This document shows, in pieces, positions 61,534 to 64,000 of a stretch of DNA of 64,000 nt. Origin of the DNA: Bacillus horti (GTDB taxonomy: Bacteria > Bacillota > Bacilli > Caldalkalibacillales > JCM-10596). The stretch is from positions 1 through 64,000 of the forward strand of contig NZ_JAUSTY010000015.1 in assembly GCF_030813115.1 (NCBI RefSeq), in the 5' to 3' direction. The notes beneath the pieces were generated by a model that was given only the letters and a program-made list of their open reading frames with translations, was not told where the DNA came from and made no database searches. Numbering within the stretch: the stretch's first letter is position 1; each line of letters begins with the position of its first letter. Made by a program: the position numbers and the translations under genes.

Positions 61534-62643
61534 ATGCCCAAAATTCTTTCAGTTGCTACTCAGAATCCAACTTACGAATACGAGCAGGAAGAAACGTTAG
61601 CTTTAGCCAAAGAGCTATTTCAAGATGCTTTTGAAGATTTAGATCGACTTTTGAAGGTTTTTCATAATGGTCAAATAGAGCGAAGGTATTTATCTGTTCC
61701 ATTAGAGTGGTTTTCAGGTTCAGAGAAGGGCATGAAGGATAAGAATGATCGATACGTCAAGTTAGCGACCGATTTAGGGGTCGCATGTATTGAGGATTGC
61801 TTACAAAGTACGGAGTATTTGAAGGAAAAAATCCAATATGATGAGATAGACGCCATTTTTTTTATTTCTAGCTCTGGACTCTCAACGCCAAGTATTGAGG
61901 CAAGAATTATGAACCGACTCTCTTTTCAGCCTCAAACTAAGAGAATCCCTATGTGGGGCTTAGGCTGTGCTGGAGGAGCATCAGGTCTTGCTAGAGCATA
62001 CGACTATTGTCTTGCCTATCCTAACGCTAAGGTGCTTGTGCTTTGTGTTGAGTTATGTAGCTTAACATTTCTACATAATGATTTTAGTAAAAGTAACCTG
62101 ATTGGAAGCTCATTATTTGCTGACGGGGTTGGCTGTGTTTTATTGGTAGGAGATAAGGTTCAAACTGAGGCCCTACAGAATAAGGATAAGCTCCCGCACA
62201 TTTTAGGAACCCAATCTAATCTGATGCCTAACTCAGAGGACGTCATGGGCTGGAATGTTGTCGATGAAGGGATGCAGGTGGTTTTCTCAAAGGATATCCC
62301 GAGTATCGTTTCTACATGGCTAAAGCCGGTTGTGGATGAGTTTTTGTTAAAGTATAAGCTCTCTCCTTCAGCTATAAAGCACTTTATTGCCCATCCTGGA
62401 GGGAAGAAGGTGCTAGAAGCGTATAAAAAAGCCCTTTATTTTGATGATGAAATGATCTATGATTCCTTGGAGGTTTTAAAGCATTTCGGTAATATGTCGG
62501 CAGCTACAGTGTTATTCGTTTTAGATCGATTTATGAAAAAGGATATCCAGCAGACCGAAAAGGGCTTAATCACCGCACTTGGACCAGGATTTAGCTCAGA
62601 GCTACTTCTAGTCGAGTGGAAGGGTAGGGAGCAAGCTATATGA
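61534..62643 (+). CDS. bpsA: Type III polyketide synthase (chalcone synthase-like)
   Basis: This 369-residue condensing enzyme makes alkylpyrones from acyl-CoA and malonyl-CoA, by analogy with B. subtilis BpsA. The catalytic triad is Cys145 (GLGCAGGAS), His287 (IAHPGG) and Asn320 (HFGNMSAA). GGAGG lies 9 bases before ATG 61534; GTG 61531 is also possible. It overlaps the methyltransferase gene by 4 bases, as in the B. subtilis bpsA-bpsB pair. Confidence 0.92.
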   Translation: MPKILSVATQNPTYEYEQEETLALAKELFQDAFEDLDRLLKVFHNGQIERRYLSVPLEWFSGSEKGMKDKNDRYVKLATDLGVACIEDCLQSTEYLKEKIQYDEIDAIFFISSSGLSTPSIEARIMNRLSFQPQTKRIPMWGLGCAGGASGLARAYDYCLAYPNAKVLVLCVELCSLTFLHNDFSKSNLIGSSLFADGVGCVLLVGDKVQTEALQNKDKLPHILGTQSNLMPNSEDVMGWNVVDEGMQVVFSKDIPSIVSTWLKPVVDEFLLKYKLSPSAIKHFIAHPGGKKVLEAYKKALYFDDEMIYDSLEVLKHFGNMSAATVLFVLDRFMKKDIQQTEKGLITALGPGFSSELLLVEWKGREQAI

Positions 62644-63170
62644 TCTTTTGGATAATCATTGCTCTTATTGTTCTGCAGCGGCTTATGGAGCTTAGAATTG
62701 CCAAGGGTAATGAGGTATGGATTAAAGAGCAGGGAGGCTATGAGGTTGGTCAAAAGCACTATCCTTTTATCGTTGCTCTGCATGTTCTATTCTTCATTAG
62801 CTTAATCATTGAAGCGAGTATATCGTCCTTTTCATTAGGCTCAGGCTGGCCGCTTTTACTGGTTATTTTCATTGTGACACAGGCTCTTAGAGTATGGAGC
62901 ATCGTTTCCTTAGGAAGGTTTTGGAACACAAAGATTATGATATTACCCCAAGCCCATGTTCAAAGGAGAGGACCATATCGCTGGCTTAAGCATCCGAACT
63001 ATGTGATCGTGGCGATTGAGCTCCTAGTGATTCCGTTACTATTTGGAGCTTTTGTAACGGCTGTTGTGTTCACTATACTTAACGCTATATTAATAGGGCT
63101 AGTTCGCATTCCTGCAGAGGAAAAGGCGCTTAGAGAAGCTACTGATTATAGTGAGGTTTTTACAAAATAA
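62640..63170 (+). CDS. bpsB: Isoprenylcysteine carboxyl methyltransferase-family protein (BpsB-like)
   Basis: This 176-residue membrane methyltransferase would methylate the alkylpyrone made by BpsA, giving a methyl ether, as proposed for B. subtilis BpsB (YpbQ). It has four to five hydrophobic segments and the C-terminal ICMT-like signature GPYRWLKHPNYVIVAIELL with RIPAEEKAL near the end. ATGA overlap with bpsA shows translational coupling. Confidence 0.88.
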   Translation: MIFWIIIALIVLQRLMELRIAKGNEVWIKEQGGYEVGQKHYPFIVALHVLFFISLIIEASISSFSLGSGWPLLLVIFIVTQALRVWSIVSLGRFWNTKIMILPQAHVQRRGPYRWLKHPNYVIVAIELLVIPLLFGAFVTAVVFTILNAILIGLVRIPAEEKALREATDYSEVFTK

Positions 63171-63211
63171 GCTCTGTAAAATGTATATTTGTTAAGGAAG
63201 GAGAACGTTAA

Positions 63212-64000
63212 ATGGGAAGAAATAGGGGAGGATTTAAGGAGTTCGGATTAAAAGAAAACATTCTAAAGGCTGTTGACGATTTATACTTTGAGACGCCTAC
63301 TCCAATTCAGCAGGAAACGATTCCGCTTGCTCTAGAGGGCAAGGATGTGATTGGACAAGCTCAAACAGGAACGGGAAAAACGGCGGCTTTTGTACTTCCA
63401 ATGCTACAAAAGATTAACACTGATCTAAAGGATGTCCAGGGGTTAATTCTCACTCCCACAAGAGAGCTTGCGATTCAGATTACGTCCGATATTGAAGAGC
63501 TAGCTAAGTATATGGATATCCATGCGGTTTGCTTACATGGTGGTAGAGATATCCAAGCACAGATGAATAAGCTTGCAGGAAAGGTACACATTGTTGTAGG
63601 TACACCTGGACGAGTACTGGATCATTTACATAGAGAGACGATTCATTTTGGAAGAACACGGGTCCTAGTATTAGATGAAGCAGATAAAATGCTTGAAATG
63701 GGCTTTCAGGAGGATGTTGAAACAATCATTGCAACTACTCCGAGGAAGAAGCAAACGTTACTCTTTTCAGCGACGATGCCTGATCGAGTAAAGCAGCTAG
63801 CCCATCGTTTTATGCATCAGCCGCCACATATTCGCATCGGATTAAAGCAGCTTACATCAGAGAAGATTAAACAGGTTTACTATGTTGTGAACCAGAGTGA
63901 TAAGACGGAGGAGCTAGTTAAGCTTGTTCAGAATCTAAGCCCGTATTTGTGTATTATTTTTGTGAACACACAAAAGAAAGTGGATTTTATTACGGACCAA
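63212..64000 (+). CDS. DEAD-box RNA helicase, cut by the window edge
   Basis: The first 263 residues of an ATP-dependent RNA helicase are present; the C-terminus lies beyond the window. Motifs in order are the Q motif (FETPTPIQQETIP), Walker A AQTGTGKT, motif Ia PTRELAIQ, motif Ib TPGRVLDH, DEAD box VLDEADKMLEMGF and SAT (LFSATMP). The second helicase domain has just begun (YLCIIFVNTQKK). AGGAGAACGTTAA precedes the ATG. It may be a CshA- or YfmL-type protein in RNA turnover or ribosome assembly; the missing C-terminus prevents a choice. Confidence 0.93.
   Translation, partial: MGRNRGGFKEFGLKENILKAVDDLYFETPTPIQQETIPLALEGKDVIGQAQTGTGKTAAFVLPMLQKINTDLKDVQGLILTPTRELAIQITSDIEELAKYMDIHAVCLHGGRDIQAQMNKLAGKVHIVVGTPGRVLDHLHRETIHFGRTRVLVLDEADKMLEMGFQEDVETIIATTPRKKQTLLFSATMPDRVKQLAHRFMHQPPHIRIGLKQLTSEKIKQVYYVVNQSDKTEELVKLVQNLSPYLCIIFVNTQKKVDFITDQ

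Overview
The window reads as a low-to-mid GC chromosome segment from an endospore-forming member of the Bacillales, close to Bacillaceae. The main evidence is a long run of genes in the Bacillus subtilis order: rpmB (opposite strand), yloU, fakA, sdaAB, sdaAA, recG, fapR, plsX, fab genes, acpP, rnc, smc, ftsY, ylxM, ffh, rpsP, khpA, ylqD, rimM, trmD, rplS, lepB and rbgA. The spore germination pair cwlJ-gerQ, strong AGGAGG-type ribosome binding sites and frequent GTG/TTG starts support this. No rRNA, tRNA or CRISPR array was seen.

Layout. 0.1-17.4 kb is accessory: a frameshifted dehydrogenase; a Fur-box-controlled siderophore uptake operon (lipoprotein, two permeases, ATPase); a second dehydrogenase; a DUF2935 protein; small enzymes; a TrpXYZ-type ABC importer interrupted by a small non-autonomous IS200/IS605-like element; a ParE-type toxin-antitoxin pair; a frameshifted zinc-dependent phospholipase C-like gene; and several unrecognised or small metabolic genes. 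17.4-20.6 kb holds rpmB plus an inserted trypsin-like protease and a membrane protein. 20.6-39.3 kb is core: fatty acid kinase, serine dehydratase, RecG, the FapR-controlled lipid synthesis cluster (here including fabH and fabF), RNase III, SMC and FtsY. 39.3-42.6 kb is a repeat-rich insertion with an HD phosphohydrolase. 42.7-49.3 kb is the SRP/ribosome maturation cluster with an L19 leader and an unusually extended signal peptidase. 49.4-64 kb holds an aminotransferase, divergent heme A genes ctaA/ctaB, a duplicated hairpin element, a subtilase with an N-terminal sensor-like region, an EIIC-like permease, proC, cwlJ-gerQ, endonuclease IV, a type III polyketide synthase with its methyltransferase, and the start of a DEAD-box helicase cut by the window edge.

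How the genes work together. FapR senses malonyl-CoA and has a perfect palindromic operator upstream of its own operon, which makes acyl-phosphate (PlsX), starts chains (FabD, FabH) and elongates them (FabG, AcpP, FabF). FakA upstream feeds exogenous fatty acids into the same acyl-phosphate pool. FtsY and Ffh form the signal recognition particle pathway, with LepB removing signal peptides downstream. RimM, TrmD, RbgA, RNase III and KhpA serve ribosome assembly and RNA processing.

The most unusual non-coding structures are: (1) a 131-bp tandem duplication at 53059-53312 whose 18-bp hairpin stem is kept by compensatory base changes; (2) an exactly symmetric array of four 26-bp units at 40341-40526; and (3) the IS200/IS605-like relic at about 10013-10450, which contains potential omega-RNA-like hairpins. 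Several broken genes (two frameshifts, a Fic relic, a duplicated acetyltransferase tail) show decay in the accessory parts. All functions are inferred by reading the sequence; no database search was run.
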